From NCBI GenBank assembly GCA_039707465.1, contig CM077645.1, forward strand, positions 147,060,503 to 147,124,502: a stretch of 64,000 nucleotides of DNA. Reading direction: 5' to 3'. This stretch comes from Rhabdophis nuchalis (taxonomy: Eukaryota; Chordata; Lepidosauria; Squamata; Natricidae). Position 1 is the first letter of the stretch, and each line of letters begins with the position of its first letter. Below are positions 41,790 to 52,188 of the stretch, one piece after another. The notes beneath the pieces are model-generated. The model did not search any database. It saw nothing but the letters and a program-made list of their open reading frames with translations, and was not told the DNA's origin. The position numbers and the translations under genes were made by a program.

Positions 41790-42463
41790 AAGTGTCATTT
41801 TGCCTCTTTATAAATCTATGGTGAGGCCCCATCTGGAGTATTGTGTACAGTTCTGGTCACCATACCTTCAGAAGTATATTATGGAAATGGAAAAGGTGCA
41901 GGGGAGGGCTACCAGAATGATTAGGGGGCTGGAACACCTTCCTTACCATCTGAGGCTCCAACGGCTGGGTCTCTTCACTCTTGAACGACGGCGCCTGAGA
42001 GGTGACCTGATTGAAATCTATAAAATCATGCATGGTGTGGACAAAGTAGAAAAGGAAAAACTGTTTTCCCTATCGCACAACACTAGAACTAGGGGGCACT
42101 CCATGAAACTTTTGATAGCTAGACCTCAAACAAATAAGAGGAAGTACTTTTTCACCCAGAGGATCACTGGTCTATGGAACTCCCTGCCAGAAGAAGTGGT
42201 GACAGCTGTCAGCCTCGACACCTTTAAGAAAGGATTAGACGAGTTCATGGAGAACAAGGGTATCAATGGTTATCATTATGGATGCCTAAGGACACCATCC
42301 GGGTTGGAGAGATAGGCAGGATATCTCTCAATCCCATTTGCAGGGAATCATAAGCAGGTGAAGACATCTGCTTGGAAATACCCTGAAGCAAATCGTGAGC
42401 CACTGTGTGAGACAGAATGCTGGACTGGATGGGCTGTGGCCTGTTCCAGCAAGGCTAACACCT
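41790..42463 (+). mobile_element. CR1 LINE 3' end (second subfamily)
   Basis: A 180-codon frame carries [58 protein letters not shown] and WNSLPEEVVTAVSLDTFKKG. The 3' UTR TGCTGGACTGGATGGGCTG and CCTGTTCCAGCAAGGCT, the classic CR1 end, follow. 5'-truncated with no RT catalytic motif. Confidence 0.9.
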
Positions 42464-42641
42464 AGTAAAGCTAGATTCCAATCTCCATTCAGCTATAATA
42501 AAGCACATTGGGCAGCTTTTGGCCAGTTATACTGTACTAAACCAAAGTTTGATTCATCATGGTTTGGAGAATATATTATATTTATATATCACTATGGCTA
42601 GCTTCATCTAGCACACTAACCAAAATTAATCATATCATGTT

Positions 42642-42936
42642 GAGGGTTGGTATTCAGCAGGTTCTGACCAGTTCTGGAAAACTGGTAACAGAAATTCTGA
42701 ATAGTTTGGAGAACTGGAAAATACCATCTCTGACTGGCCCCGTCCCCATCTATTCTCTGCCTCCGCAATCCCAGCTGATCAGGAGGGAATGGGGATTTTG
42801 GAATAACCTTCCCCTGGAGTGGGGAGGGAATAGAGATTTTACAGTATCCTTCTCCTGCCATGCCCACCAAGCCACACCACGCCCACCAAGTCACACCCAC
42901 AGAACTGGTAGTGAAAAAAATTCAACCCCACCCCTG
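42642..42936. mobile_element. hAT MITE, CAGCAGGTTCTGACC family
   Basis: Left GGTTGGTATTCAGCAGGTTC and right AAATTCAACCCCACCCCTG. Flanks ATCATGTT (42634-42641) and ATCACATT (42937-42944) match 6 of 8. Confidence 0.7.
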
Positions 42937-42944
42937 ATCACATT

Positions 42945-43861
42945 ATAATTTAATGCAGTAAGTAAGTCTATTCGGTTTACTTCAGTGATAGAACACTATG
43001 TGGATAGTCTTGAACTCAGAAGAACATAAAAATAGTGTTGGAAGGGACCTTGGAGGTCTTCACTACTTCTGAATTTCAATGATGTGAATAGTCAAGATGA
43101 AAACAAGGTTGCAGAAACTAAGGTAGATGGCTGACCAAGTTTGTGTTGCATATCCTTGCTCTACAGGGAGATTATATTTCCATAGATACCTAAGTTTGGG
43201 CTAGTCAAGAGAATTGACTCTTGTGGTCCTCAGAAGTAGTAGAACGTAGCCTGGATTCAAAGAAGGGAGGGCCTGAATTCCAGGGGATAAGAGACAGCAA
43301 AGTTTGGTTGAGAGGAAGAACAACTCCCTGGAAATTCTGAGAATATATCTTTAATGATGCAAGTAGTTTGCTTTAGTTGGGCAAGATTTCTGTCTATGGT
43401 TAAGGAACAATAGAGGAAACTGCTTTGAAATAATTCAGAATGTCTTTCTTGGCTTTTGGAGCCTGACATCAGGTAGGGGAAAACAGATTTATAAGATTAG
43501 CTATACATGATTGTGTTTTGACCAGTATAGATAATAAAAATATACTTTCCCATGTGTAATATTTCCATTATCGGTTGAAAGTTCACAATGCTTGAGTTGT
43601 TTTCTTATGTTGCACAGTTAAAGGCATTAAGGCAAGCAATGTGTTACCCAAGGTCATCTGTAAATGGCTCTGGAACAATACCTTTGTTAAACAGCTGTTG
43701 CTATCTCGTTACATTACTATTCTTAGCCAATCCATTTTGGAAAACAATTGCAGACATTGATCATCGTATGTAAAAAATATCTGGAAGTTACCCTTATTTA
43801 GCAGTCCCTTCATCAAAAAGGGTTGAAGCTGTTCCTCAGCTGTCCCACACAGCTGCTAACT
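42945..43861. other. unassigned; tiny CR1 tail
   Basis: GTTGGAAGGGACCTTGGAGG at about 43036-43055 is a CR1 3'-UTR scrap. The rest is unrecognised. Confidence 0.45.
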
Positions 43862-43960
43862 GAGTTGGAAGAGACTTTGCAGGTCATCTAGTCCAACCCC
43901 CTGCCCAAGCAGGAGACCCTACATCTGCCTCTACCTAGGATTGAACTCACAACCTCTAGG
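43862..43960. mobile_element. SINE/CR1-like retroposon scrap
   Basis: GAGTTGGAAGAGACTTTGCA and CCAACCCCCTGCCCAAGCAG followed by GGATTGAACTCACAACC (B-box-like complement) resemble a tRNA/CR1-tail SINE. Family not assigned. Confidence 0.45.
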
Positions 43961-44325
43961 CCACAGCAGAGTTCATTTACATGGTACCCTCACATTAATA
44001 CATTTAATGCTTATTGGGAAAAAGAATCTTCAGTTGGGGACCAAATGGCATTTGTTATTACCCAGATGCTGGTCAAAACCTACATTATTAATGTTACCTT
44101 TCATTCCCAGCTATATTCCTCTCAAACCTGAAGTTTCAGTAAATTATAGTAAAAAGCAAAGAATATAAGAGCAAATGAGAATTTAGCCATATATATTCCT
44201 CTCAAAAAAGAAGAACACAACCTTCTAAGATCCCAAAAGATCTCTCCCTATAAAGCCAAAAAACAAGTCATGAATGAGATGGCTTACATAATAAGGCTAT
44301 AGATTTTATCAATTTAGTCAATTTT
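43961..44325. other. no recognisable feature
   Basis: Unassigned sequence. Confidence 0.4.
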
Positions 44326-44412
44326 AGCCAGTTTGGTCTAGTGGTTAAGGCACCAGGCTAGAAAGTGGGAGACCATGAGTTCAAGTCCCATCTTAGTTAT
44401 GAAAGCCAACTG
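44326..44412 (+). mobile_element. tRNA-derived SINE head
   Basis: A-box TGGTCTAGTGG (44334-44344) and B-box GAGTTCAAGTCC (44377-44388) are spaced as in a pol III promoter. The GCCAGTTTGGTCTAGTGG start is a common squamate SINE. It stops where the next MITE begins. Confidence 0.7.
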
Positions 44413-44620
44413 GAGTCATGTGGTTCCTTTTGTGACCTTTTGATAAGCAAAGTCAATGGGGATTCATTTAATGACCGAGTTACTAACTTAACAGCTGCAT
44501 GATTCACTTAACAACTGTGGCAAGAAAGAGCATAAAATGGGACCAAATTCACTTAACATATGACTCACTTAGCAACAGAAATTTTGGACTCAATTGTGGT
44601 TGTAAGTCGAGAGCTACCTG
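44413..44620. mobile_element. TA-type MITE (CAGGTAGTCC family), right part
   Basis: Interior CTTAACAACTGTGGCAAG and end TGTAAGTCGAGAGCTACCTG. Left half missing. Confidence 0.7.
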
Positions 44621-44842
44621 CATTGGTTTCCCAACACTATAGTAAGGATCATTTATATATTTGATTTCCCCCCCCCCCTACATACATATTCTTGATTTGC
44701 AATTTAAGTGATAGTTTGAATAATATTGGATTGAATGTACTATTACCTGACCCTGCCAAAATCATAGCATCTCCAGAATAGACTCACATTCATAATGTCC
44801 TTGTTGGTAAAGCAAGGCAGGCAGAGAATGAGAAAAATAATA

Positions 44843-45082
44843 CCCGGTTTCCCTGAAATAAGACCTCTATGGATAATAAGAAGAACAATCGGGCTTTTGA
44901 GCGCATGCACTAAAATAAGCCCTCCCTTGAAAATATTGCAACACAGCAGCAACCATGAGGTGACCATGCTTGGTGCCTCCTGTACCTCAACAATTATAAG
45001 ACCACCCCGAAAATAAGGCCAAAATGCTTATTTTGGGAGTCAAAAGAAAATAATACCCTGTTTTATTTTCAGGGAAACATGA
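44843..45082. mobile_element. TA-flanked MITE, CCCCGAAAATAAG family
   Basis: Starts CCCGGTTTCCCTGAAATAAG and ends TTTTCAGGGAAACATGA; TA at 44841-44842 and 45083-45084. Interior AATATTGCAACACAGCAGC as in sister copies. Confidence 0.8.
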
Positions 45083-45084
45083 TA

Positions 45085-45492
45085 ATAATAATAAAAGTTT
45101 CCTTCCAGCAGGATTTCTCCATTTAAACAAAGCCGTCGACAGATGGATCAAACATTTCCACTTACTGGCTGCAAAATTCAGATCAGACCTACAATTAATG
45201 TAACTGCATTTATAAACTTGAAAACGTCCAGCAGATGCCCTTTTAGACAATTCTGCTGCACGAAAGCTTTCTAACATTTGCCCACATTAGCCTAGCTGCA
45301 CAAAATCCACTTTAAGACAATTTTACACCACTGATTTTACACTCCATATACTGTAATTCATAATGTTTGCCACACAGTCAGAATGTTTTGAAGTCTTATG
45401 AATTTTTGCTGTGTGTGTAGAAAGTCTTACTCTTCTGCACAAAACTAACATTTTATGCTATATTTAAAAAAATAATACAATTCACTGCCATT
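45085..45492. other. no recognisable feature
   Basis: Unassigned sequence. Confidence 0.4.
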
Positions 45493-45509
45493 AAGATACA
45501 TTTGGAAGC

Positions 45510-45900
45510 TTCTTAAAAAACATTCCTCTATCCTGGGGGAAGATCCAGGGGGGGCAGAGGGGGCCACGGCCCCCCCACTGGGAGCCAGGAAGGAGAACAA
45601 GAAGACACAATTGCCGAGAGACTTAGATCTAAAAAATGACTTTGCTTTTTATTAACACAGTATAACCTTTATCTGGATGTTTGTACATGATTGCCAACAT
45701 AGAATTTAGAATTTATGATGTATACATTTATTTTCACCTTGTAGTATTATTGAAAAATGTATTACCAATGTCTTATTAAGAAGCCCAGGAGGGGCCAAGG
45801 ATCTTGACGTGAAAGTTCTCAAAATATTTCTGTACTACCTTACCCTACCCTACCTGAAAAAATTTGTAAAAACCAATAAAACCTTTGCAATATAAAAAAA
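45510..45900 (+). mobile_element. ORF1-only L1-type element, copy 2, 17-bp TSD
   Basis: Begins inside ORF1 (KKHSSILGEDPGG-like sequence), keeps the Gly/Pro-rich linker and the AERLRSKK end with a stop near 45638. A 3' UTR then ends in AAAAACCAATAAAACC and an A run. The 17-mer AAGATACATTTGGAAGC flanks it exactly (45493-45509, 45901-45917), marking a complete insertion event of about 390 bp. No ORF2 lies between ORF1 and the A tail. Confidence 0.8.
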
Positions 45901-46018
45901 AAGATACATTTGGAAGCAACCCTGGTTTGAATTATAGAGAAGACAAATGCTTCAAACCTTAGTAAAAAATAAAATGTCTGCATTTCAGTCGGCAGTGAAT
46001 GGTGTGTAATAATATATA

Positions 46019-46250
46019 TATGCTGGCACGGCTGGCCTCGGGGATTTTCCCGTGTATAAGGCATAGAAAAGTTGTTGCAACGTTTCGACAAGATCTCACT
46101 TGTCATCATCAGGCAGGCTTGTGTCTATGAGACACAACTCATAGACACAAGCCTGCCTGATGATGACAAGTGAGATCTTGTCGAAACGTTGCAACAACTT
46201 TTCTATGCCTTATACACGGGAAAATCCTCGAGGCCAGCTGTGCCAGCATA
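46019..46250. mobile_element. 232-bp palindrome, Penelope-like terminal unit with hammerhead-like cores
   Basis: Arms of 113 bp on each side of a 6-nt loop (46132-46137) are complementary with two mismatches. Each arm carries, on its own strand, CTGATGA (46157-46163 on plus), one U, a six-base-pair stem GACAAG/CTTGTC (46165-46170, 46177-46182) and GAAA (46183-46186). This is the conserved core order of the hammerhead ribozyme, except for the extra U before stem II. I do not find a convincing cleavage triplet after a stem III, so self-cleavage is unproven. Hammerhead motifs are known in Penelope-like elements; assignment to that group is inference. Confidence 0.55.
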
Positions 46251-46274
46251 CCTACACCCGTGAAAATCTACGAA

Positions 46275-46277
<3 letters not shown>

Positions 46278-46305
<28 letters not shown>

Positions 46306-46306
46306 G
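46278..46306. repeat. (AT)n microsatellite
   Basis: About 13 AT units next to the palindrome; a shorter AT run also flanks its left side. Confidence 0.85.
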
Positions 46307-46310
46307 CTAG

Positions 46311-46690
46311 TTTTTATGAGCTGATCAATAAATTTAAATTTGAGAGACCGATAGATCTATTTCGAGCTTATTAGCTCTCATGAGTTGGCCACACATATAT
46401 ATTTATTTATTACCAGTTTAAAATAAAGTCCTGCAGGACTGAATTTCAATATTTAGTTTTAACACAAAATTCTTGTCTGAAGAAAATCCGCACTTGTCAG
46501 ATTCCATCTCATATTATGAATTTCTCCTTTCCTTTATGTTTAAGTCGATTGAAAAAGGAATATATGAATAGCAAAAAAAAACAACGGATGCAAAGTTTCT
46601 AAATGCTGGCACTAGGATTGCGACTGCAATGTCCACAGGAGCAGGCTTTTTCTGAGACCTGTCATACCCCTGCCTCACTTTATTTCTTTC
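46311..46690. other. no recognisable feature
   Basis: AT-rich unassigned DNA. Confidence 0.4.
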
Positions 46691-46698
46691 ATTTAAAA

Positions 46699-46811
46699 CA
46701 GGGGTTCCCAAACTTGGCAACTTGAAGACTTGTGGACTTCAACTCCCAGAATTCTCCAGCCAGCTCTGCGAAGTCCACAAGTCTTCAAGTTGCTAAGTTT
46801 GGGAACCCCTG
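46699..46811. mobile_element. hAT foldback MITE with perfect TSD
   Basis: Starts CAGGGGTTCCCAAACTTGGC and ends in its complement; ATTTAAAA on both sides (46691-46698, 46812-46819). Confidence 0.9.
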
Positions 46812-46819
46812 ATTTAAAA

Positions 46820-47265
46820 CAATCTTTTTAAATTTTAAACTACATAAAATTAAAAAGGGAATTGGTGAGAGTGAGAGATTGGGAGCCACAAAGGCATGAC
46901 TTAAACTATTTCTGTTGAACAGATTTATGGCTTAATTCCTAGCATAGCAAAAACAGAGGTTGCAATTGCCTTAAGGTAATAAAAATTAAAAAACAACAAC
47001 AGATGTTTTATTTCCATGGTTGCTTTTATTAAGAATAATATTTTAACATTTGAATATATATTCAAAACTTGATCATGCCTCTAGATATTTTTAAAATATT
47101 CTTATTTCGAACATAATTAATTTAACCAAGTTGAACTTACATAGAGAAATGTCATCCTAAGTCTCCCTGTGATCTAATAGGCTCCCAGGTTTTCTAAGTT
47201 TTATATAAATAATAAAAATTAGTCATCAATTTTTAATCAAATCTTCTATTCGTATGCATTAGATC
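46820..47265. other. no recognisable feature
   Basis: AT-rich unassigned DNA. Confidence 0.4.
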
Positions 47266-48855
47266 TGCCGTCCTGAAAGAGGCGGTGGTGAGGCCCCTCC
47301 TCAAGAAGCCGTCCCTGGATCCAGCATTATTAGAGAACTATCGTCCCGTCTCCAACCTCCACTTTTTAGTGAAGGTTGTTGAGAGTGTGGTGGCTCAACA
47401 GTTTCCGCGACACTTGGAGGAAGTTGATTATCTAGACCCGCGCCAGTCCGGCTTCCGACCCGGGCACAGCACCGAGACGGCATTGGTCGCATTGGTTGAT
47501 GATCTCTGGAGGGCGCGGGATAGAGGATATTCCTCTATCCTAGTCCTATTAGACCTCTCAGCGGCTTTTGATACCATCGACCATGGTATCCTATTGCACC
47601 GACTGGGGAGGTTGGGGCTGGGAGGCACCGTTCTGCGGTGGTTCTCATCCTACCTCTCTGGTCGGTCGCAATATGTGTTGGGAGGGGGGCAGAGGTCAGC
47701 CTCGAGGTCCCTCATATGTGGGGTTCCTCAGGGGTCGGTCCTCTCGCCCTTACTGTTCAACACATATATGAAGCCACTGGGTGAGATCATCCGTGGTTTT
47801 GGGGTGGGATATCATCTGTACGCTGATGATACTCAGTTGTACATATCCACCCCAGACCACCCGAACGATGCCGTCGAGGTTATGTCCCGGTGTTTGGAGG
47901 CCGTACGGATCTGGATGGGTGGTAACAAACTCAAGCTCAACCCGTCCAAGACTGAGTGGCTGTGGCTTCCGGCGCCCCGGTTCAGCCAGATTATTCCAAC
48001 TCTGGCCATTGGGGGCGAAACACCGGCCCCCGTGGAGAGGGCGCGCAATTTGGGTGTCCTCCTGGATTCCCGGCTGTCTATGGAAGATCATGTGGCAGCC
48101 GTGGCCAGGGGGGCATTCCATCAGGTACGCCTGATGCGCCAATTGCGCCCCTTACTGGACCGGGGTGCCTTACGCACAGTCACTCAAGCACTCGTCACCT
48201 CTCGACTTGACTACTGTAATGCTCTCTACATGGGGCTCCCCTTGAGGTGCACCCGAAGGCTGCAGCTAGTCCAGAACGCAGCCGCGCGGGTGATTACGGG
48301 AGCGCCTAGACACTCCCACATAACACCTATCCTGCGCGAGCTGCACTGGCTCCCTGTGGTCTTTCGGGTGCGCTTCAAGGTTTTAACGACCATCTTTAAA
48401 GCGCTCCATGGCTCGGGGCCTAGTTATATGCGAGACCGCCTCCTGCCCCATACGTCCCTCAGACCGATACGCTCCCACAGAGAGGGCCTCCTCAGGGTGC
48501 CGTCGGCTGGACAATGCCGACTGGCGACACCCAGGGGAAGAGCCTTCTCTATGGCGGGCCCTTCCCTTTGGAACGACCTACCCCCTGAACTCCGCACCAT
48601 CTCTGACCTCCGCCTCTTCCGCAAGTGTCTGAAGACACACCTATTCCATCTAGCCGGCCTAGCATAACCCCCATTACTGACTCTTAGATAGTTTTAAATT
48701 TGGGTTTTTTAAATTCGGTTTTTAGCGCAGGGTCTATTAGAATAAGTTTTTTAAAATTTTATATGTTTTATATGTGTTTTAACATCCCTGTGCGCCGCCC
48801 TGGGTCCGTTTGGAGAAGGGCGGGATATAAATTTAATAAAATAAATAAATAAAAA
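47266..48855 (+). mobile_element. L2 LINE, 5'-truncated
   Basis: Plus-strand copy starting inside the reverse transcriptase region (near GTCCTGAAAGAGGCGG). It has a long open frame, a 3' UTR and the tail GTGCGCCGCCCTGGGTCC, GAGAAGGGCGGGATATAA, then AATAA repeats. Confidence 0.9.
47285..48667 (+). CDS. L2 LINE ORF2 fragment: reverse transcriptase
   Basis: A 460-codon uninterrupted frame. Its first codon is GTG where sister copies have ATG (VVRPLLKKPSLDPALLENYR), so it has no start of its own. It contains LLDLSAAFDTIDH (motif A), CGVPQGSVLSPLLF (motif B), YHLYADDTQLY (motif C), the thumb GVLLDSRLSMEDHV and the C-terminal VQNAAARVITGAPRHS, LRELHWLPVVFRVRFKVL and PSLWNDLPPELRT. The endonuclease and finger N-terminus are missing. 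Lack of any stop indicates a young copy. Confidence 0.8.
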   Translation: MVRPLLKKPSLDPALLENYRPVSNLHFLVKVVESVVAQQFPRHLEEVDYLDPRQSGFRPGHSTETALVALVDDLWRARDRGYSSILVLLDLSAAFDTIDHGILLHRLGRLGLGGTVLRWFSSYLSGRSQYVLGGGQRSASRSLICGVPQGSVLSPLLFNTYMKPLGEIIRGFGVGYHLYADDTQLYISTPDHPNDAVEVMSRCLEAVRIWMGGNKLKLNPSKTEWLWLPAPRFSQIIPTLAIGGETPAPVERARNLGVLLDSRLSMEDHVAAVARGAFHQVRLMRQLRPLLDRGALRTVTQALVTSRLDYCNALYMGLPLRCTRRLQLVQNAAARVITGAPRHSHITPILRELHWLPVVFRVRFKVLTTIFKALHGSGPSYMRDRLLPHTSLRPIRSHREGLLRVPSAGQCRLATPRGRAFSMAGPSLWNDLPPELRTISDLRLFRKCLKTHLFHLAGLA

Positions 48856-49118
48856 ATAGATCATGCTGTTTGCCTAATTTAAATAGCAATGAAGGTAAAA
48901 ACATTTCCCATTTCTATGTAAACTTATTTCCAGTAGAGTTATGAGAGAAAAAAACCCTTAAGCACAAGAGAGAGAGAGGGAGGTGAGAGATAATTTATAT
49001 AAAGACCAATACATTTTATCCTTTTTTAGCAATGGAATAAAGTTATGTGTAGAAATAAAGGATGATTTGTAGTGATACATCACTAAAAGATGGCAAGGAA
49101 AGTATGAAAAGGAGAAGA
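48856..49118. other. no recognisable feature
   Basis: Unassigned, with a short AGAG run near 48968. Confidence 0.4.
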
Positions 49119-49126
49119 ACATAGAA

Positions 49127-49237
49127 CAGTGTTTCTCAACCTTGGCGACTTTAAGTCCTGTGGACTTCAACTCCCAGAATTCCCCAGCCAGCTATGAAGT
49201 CCACAGGACTTAAAGTCACCAAGGTTGAGAAATACTG
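49127..49237. mobile_element. hAT foldback MITE
   Basis: Starts CAGTGTTTCTCAACCTTGGC and ends GGTTGAGAAATACTG; TSDs ACATAGAA and ACATAGGA (49119-49126, 49238-49245). Confidence 0.85.
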
Positions 49238-49245
49238 ACATAGGA

Positions 49246-49515
49246 TATAGAATCATAAACCTGGAAGGGACCTTGGAGATCTTCTAGTCCAATCTCCTGC
49301 TCAAAGCAGGAGCCTCATACCATCCCATTCAAATGGATGTCCTGTCTATTGTTGAAAACTCCAGTAATAGAACACTCACAGCCCCAGGAAGCAAGCTATT
49401 TCATTGATTAATTGCTTTTGCTGTCAGAAAAATCTCTCCTTTCTTCTAGGTTGGTTTTCTCTTTAACAAGCTTCCACCCATTAGTTCTTATCCTGACTTC
49501 TAGAAATGAGAAAAC
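49246..49515 (-). mobile_element. CR1 LINE 3' end, old copy
   Basis: On the plus strand ACCTGGAAGGGACCTTGGAG, then GCCCCAGGAAGCAAGC and CTTCCACCCATTAGTTC, the complement of the CR1 C-terminus and UTR. More diverged than the copies at 38-41 kb. Confidence 0.8.
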
Positions 49516-49920
49516 CTATTGTGTGTGTGGAGGGGCCCACAGGAACATCGAAAGTTGTCATCAACTGCCAGGGTTTGGGTAGGGAAGCACAAGTGCAGAA
49601 GTACCTCACCTCACTACCATGACATGGAATATTCCACTGAATATTTGGGTCAGACCTTCATTTCCCATCATTCAAAAAGGAATAACTTCTATGAACATCG
49701 GAGCTTTAGAAATTGCAGCACAGTATGCAGAAGCAATTATAGCATGGAAACAACCACAGAAGAAATTGTAGACCCAATGAAATACACTACCAAATTTCTT
49801 AAAGAACATACATTCCTTCCTCACAATACCACAACATGAATTTATAGATCTGATACAATTTGGTTCCTCCTCTTTCCACTTCAAGAGGTGAGACCTATCC
49901 CTTGTGCAATCAAAATGGTA

Positions 49921-49980
49921 TCCTGTTTCCCCCAAAATAAGACCTCCCCAGATAATAAGCCCAATTGGACTTTTGAGCAC

Positions 49981-50033
<53 letters not shown>

Positions 50034-50632
50034 CTTTACTGTCATTGTAATAATACTGTAATAAAATTACAATGAAATTGGTTTGAGTGCCGTGCCAACA
50101 CTTGCACCAGGTGGGATACAGATAGCAGTGACAGCCACAACAGGAATCTCTCCAGGCAAACGAAAAGGCCGACAAATGACTATTGAAACAAAATGGCTGA
50201 CAAATGACAGTTGAAAAGGATCAACTGCACCCTGTCTTCTGTTATCCATTTCTTCAAATCTGTTTGGCATCCCAGGAGTTGGTGGAAGAGGAAAATGCAC
50301 GTCTCTTTTTCTTTTTTCTTTTACAGTAGGTTCAGAGCGAGTTTTGATGGAAAAATCTGCTGTGACACCAGGAGCTCAAAGCCGCTGCGCCTAAGCGCGC
50401 CACCATCTTGGATGAAACATGGGAGCCTCCGCATTACATACATACATCTGCTAAAATAAACCTTCCCCTGAAAATAAGCCCTCCCCAAAAATATTGCAAC
50501 ACAGCAGCAGCCATGAGGTGACCCTGCTCGCTGCCTCCTGCACCTCAAAAATAATAAGACCTCCCCCAAAATAAGTCCAAGTGCTTACTTCAAGGGTCAA
50601 AAGAAAATAAGACCTTTCTTATGATATTACAG
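49921..50632. mobile_element. TA-type MITE (CCCCGAAAATAAG family) split by a LINE 3' end
   Basis: Left piece 49921-49980 (TCCTGTTTCCCCCAAAATAA), right piece 50446-50632 (CTGCTAAAATAAACC to AGACCTTTCTTAT). Joined, they follow the family consensus. The right terminus is eroded. Confidence 0.7.
49981..50445 (-). mobile_element. non-LTR retrotransposon 3' end with (AAT)n, nested
   Basis: An AAT run (49981-50033) is followed by CTTTACTGTCATTGTAATAA and about 400 bp, read 3' to 5'. This tail type is familiar from non-LTR elements, but I cannot name the clade. ACATA-like repeats occur at both junctions. Confidence 0.5.
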
Positions 50633-51753
50633 AGAGGGATGACAAAAACTGGAGGAACATCATGATGTGCCCAAGCAGAAAACACTGTAGAAATAGTCAA
50701 AACATGGTTGAATCCTGCCCTCCCTGCTCAATAGCCCACTGAAGCTGATATTCAATAGTTATGGAATGTGCACTGTTGGTAAAACAAGACACTTATATTG
50801 AGTAGAAATAGAATAATTCATCAAGGTGCCTGGCTGATTAGAACAAAAACTGGATATAGTTCACATTCCTATATTTTCTTGAAGATCTGTTTGTTTTCCT
50901 ATAATTTCTTTAGCCTGTGACCAAGAAGCAATGTGAAGAGTTTTATAACATATATTTATTCATAAATATTAATGACAGGTTTGACAGGAAATGGAAATAT
51001 ATACATTATTTTTTTCTTAATAGAGAATAGACCCTTCTGCACATTTTAAAAAGCTCATTTATCACACCATTTGTAGTAAAGTACCTGTAAATGGTTTACT
51101 TAAGGCAGAAAATAACTATTTGCCTATCTTCAGGTATGGACTCAGCCAGATTTGAGGCCCTTTTGCTTGGGATACCAGATATGTACTGCAAAAATCTGGA
51201 TGCCTCCAACAGGTTTTCTGTATTTTCTTCTGCTCATCTAGATTTTTGCTGTCCTGGCCTGATAGCTTTTCTTTGAACCAGTATATTTACAATTTATTTC
51301 TTGTCGCTTCCATCTCTCTTGGAGTGACTCACTCACTTTGGCATTGCAGAGGCTAATTTCCACAAAATAGGTGGACCAAGACAAAGTCATAGGTACCTTA
51401 TAGCTAACAATTGTTGGAAGAAATGTCCATCTGGGTTCAATTCCAAGTGGGCAGAAAGACACTGGAAACACGGAGACTGCTTGGAAGGGTGGTTTAATGG
51501 AGCAGAACCACTAAGCACAGGGTCCTGGTGCAGCTGAACACATGGAATGGAGAGTGAGATATATTTATACCCTCCTCTCGGGCCTTGCAGGAAATGTATC
51601 CTGTTGGTTGTCAGACTCCCAGGGGGGCTATACAGGGGTAACTTTGTAGGCTGCCTTGATTTCCAGGCTTGGATGAACCTTGCTGGGTGATGCAATCTCC
51701 CCAGGTGCCATGCGGTGAGGTCTGTGGCTAGATGGGTAGAGGGCTAATCCTAT
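50633..51753. other. unassigned; possible degraded LTR
   Basis: No coding signal. The stretch from about 51410 (TGTTGGAAGAAATG) to 51740 has a TATA-like GATATATTTATAC near 51560 and could be an old LTR, but no TSD or CA end is found. Confidence 0.3.
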
Positions 51754-51755
51754 TA

Positions 51756-52188
51756 CCCTATTTCCCCGAAAATAAGACCTCCCTGGATAATAAGCCCAAT
51801 CGGAATTTGAACGCAAGTACTAAAACAGGGGTCTCAAACTCAATTTACCTGGGGGCCGCTGGAGGCAGAATCTGGGTGAGGCTGGGCCGCATAAGGGATT
51901 CCTTATATTAATATTAATACTAATATTAATACTAATATTATACTTTCATATCACGGTAGGGGCCACAAGATACCGTCCTGCGGGCCGCTATTGACCCGCG
52001 GGCTGCGAGAATGTGACCTCTGTGCTAAAATAAGACTTCCCCTGAAAACAAGCCCTCCCTGAAAATATTGCAACACAACAGCGGCCATGAGGTGACCATG
52101 CTCGCCACCTCATGCACCTCAAAAATAATAAAATCTCCCCAAAAATAAGGCCAAGTGCTTATTTCGGGGGGTCAAAAGAAAACACAGT
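51756..52188. mobile_element. TA-type MITE (CCCCGAAAATAAG family) split by a hAT MITE
   Basis: Starts CCCTATTTCCCCGAAAATAA after TA. The hAT MITE (51836-52022) sits between CTAAAA duplications. The right part ends CAAAAGAAAACACAGTG with the terminal repeat partly deleted. Confidence 0.75.
51836..52022. mobile_element. hAT MITE, GTCTCAAACTC family, nested
   Basis: Starts CAGGGGTCTCAAACTCAATT and ends ATGTGACCTCTG. TSDs TACTAAAA and TGCTAAAA (51828-51835, 52023-52030). The interior has a TTAATATTAATACTAA repeat and GCGGGCCGC pieces, as in 56979-57181. Confidence 0.9.

Noticed and set aside
44326..44412. tRNA gene
   Set aside because: A and B boxes are present but the sequence does not close a cloverleaf with acceptor stem; a SINE head explains it. 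The same holds for 5715-5790.
46157..46186. Complete, active hammerhead ribozyme
   Set aside because: The core is present but has an extra U before stem II, and I could not place stem III with a cleavage triplet in either topology. Only a hammerhead-like core is claimed.
51410..51745. LTR-like block with TGTTGGAAG start and TATA-like motif
   Set aside because: No CA end and no flanking duplication located; left as unassigned.
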